In this document: piece by piece, positions 63,520 to 64,000 of the stretch
Position numbering within the stretch: position 1 is the stretch's first letter
How the letters are laid out: every line of letters starts with the position of its first letter
Assembly: GCA_949298825.1 (NCBI GenBank)
Contig: CASFYB010000006.1
Location: 1-64,000 of the forward strand
Direction: 5' to 3'
DNA length: 64,000 bases
From: an uncultured Helicobacter sp.
Lineage (GTDB): Bacteria; Campylobacterota; Campylobacteria; Campylobacterales; Helicobacteraceae
Notes under the pieces: generated by a model
Database searches by the model: none
The model's input: the letters and a program-made list of their open reading frames with translations, nothing else
Told to the model about the DNA's origin: nothing
Translations under genes and position numbers: made by a program

Positions 63520-64000
63520 ATGGAAAACTTTCAAAAAATAATTAAAGATTATGAGATTAGAGAAGAGGCGCGTGCTAAAGATGGGATCCCACCCTTGCCG
63601 CTTAATAAAGAGGAAATGACAGATGTGATTTCCATACTAAGAGAAGGAAGTCTGGCACAGAAAATATGGGCTAAGAAGCTGCTAGTCTATCGTGTAAACC
63701 CTGGTGTAGATGAAGCAGCTAAGCTTAAGGCAGAATTTTTAGGTGCTATCGGGCTGCAAGAAGAAAATAATGATGCATTAAGCGCCATTGAGGCTATTGA
63801 GCTATTGGGTAGTATGCTTGGTGGTTATAATGTCGAGTTTTTGGTGCGTGCTTTAGAGAGCAAAGATGCAGAAATAGCCAAAAGAGCAGCCCTTGAGCTA
63901 AAGAATACTCTATTGGTGTATGATCATTTTGATAGCATCGCTAAGCTTTCAAAGACCCTACCTCTGGCCAAAGAAGTTATGGAATCTTGGGCAAATGCAG
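63520..64000 (+). CDS. acnB: Aconitate hydratase B, N-terminal part only
   Basis: 160 codons are open to the window edge. ATG 63520 has AAAAGGAT upstream. The protein shows the AcnB-specific HEAT-like domain: DGIPPLPLNKEEM near residue 20, YRVNPGVDEAAKLKAEFLG, LGSMLGGYNVEFLVRALES and LAKEVMESWANA. AcnB turns citrate into isocitrate in the TCA cycle and can also act as a 2-methylisocitrate dehydratase. The iron-sulphur catalytic parts lie beyond the window. Confidence 0.95.
   Translation, partial: MENFQKIIKDYEIREEARAKDGIPPLPLNKEEMTDVISILREGSLAQKIWAKKLLVYRVNPGVDEAAKLKAEFLGAIGLQEENNDALSAIEAIELLGSMLGGYNVEFLVRALESKDAEIAKRAALELKNTLLVYDHFDSIAKLSKTLPLAKEVMESWANA

Noticed and set aside
1..64000. CRISPR arrays, prophage, insertion sequences, rRNA genes.
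   Set aside because: No repeated spacers, transposase, phage structural genes or rRNA-like sequences were seen by reading.

Overview
The window is chromosomal DNA of an epsilonproteobacterium (Campylobacterota), most likely an enterohepatic Helicobacter. The evidence is AT-rich coding sequence with tight overlapping operons, a complete cytolethal distending toxin operon (cdtABC), and many gene groups in the order I remember from H. pylori: DUF493 next to a sodium symporter, mraY-murD, accD-rlmH-recO, ftsI-fliE-flgC-flgB-ftsW, tsaB-lpxC-minC-M23 peptidase-outer-membrane proteins, rsmE-hemH-thioredoxin-ccsBA, and sppA-purU. The blocks are conserved, but their order relative to each other differs from H. 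pylori. The species cannot be fixed from the sequence alone.

Layout. 1-6.3 kb: the start of a sodium symporter (cut by the edge), a DUF493 protein, an alanine symporter, lepA, argG, a small Sel1-like protein and a PepSY membrane protein. 6.3-12.4 kb (minus strand): thrC followed by a split MacAB-type efflux pump with its own TolC-like lipoprotein. 12.4-18.5 kb (plus): a seven-gene operon of FkbH-like HAD enzyme, acyl carrier protein, MaoC dehydratase, SDR, second acyl carrier protein, MBOAT acyltransferase and SGNH protein, with a Fur-box-like site in front and three long C or G tracts inside genes. 18.5-24.8 kb: a MATE exporter, a methyltransferase, a second sodium symporter and ileS. 24.8-30.7 kb (minus): accD-rlmH-membrane protein-cdtA-cdtB-cdtC-amino-acid permease in one tightly packed run. 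30.8-32 kb: a recO-like gene and five tRNA genes (Lys, Glu, Val, Asp, Glu) behind a consensus promoter. 32-36.6 kb: ftsI, fliE, flgC, flgB (minus) and ftsW (plus). 36.6-47.1 kb: a Cache-domain membrane protein, mraY, murD, a Crp/Fnr regulator, three outer-membrane proteins, an M23 peptidase, minC, lpxC, a TsaB-like protein and cysQ. 47-54 kb: ccdA, a DEAD helicase, ilvE, an SPFH protein, rsmE, hemH and smaller genes. 54-64 kb: cytochrome c biogenesis (thioredoxin lipoprotein and ccsBA), an AsmA-like protein, an FMN-barrel protein, a PhnA-like protein, a lipase, msrB, sppA, purU, a polysaccharide deacetylase and the start of acnB.

The most interesting region is 12.4-18.5 kb. The order carrier protein - MBOAT - SGNH matches the DltC-DltB-DltD logic of D-alanylation, but the DltA loading enzyme is replaced by an FkbH-like enzyme, a family known to make glyceryl-carrier thioesters from 1,3-bisphosphoglycerate. 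I infer a phase-variable and possibly iron-responsive system that adds a glycerate-derived or other short acyl group to a surface glycan. In this sequence the second carrier gene is out of frame at a G10 tract (phase OFF), while the C11 tract in the FkbH gene and the G10 tract in the MaoC gene are in frame. No intergenic stretch exceeds about 300 bases.
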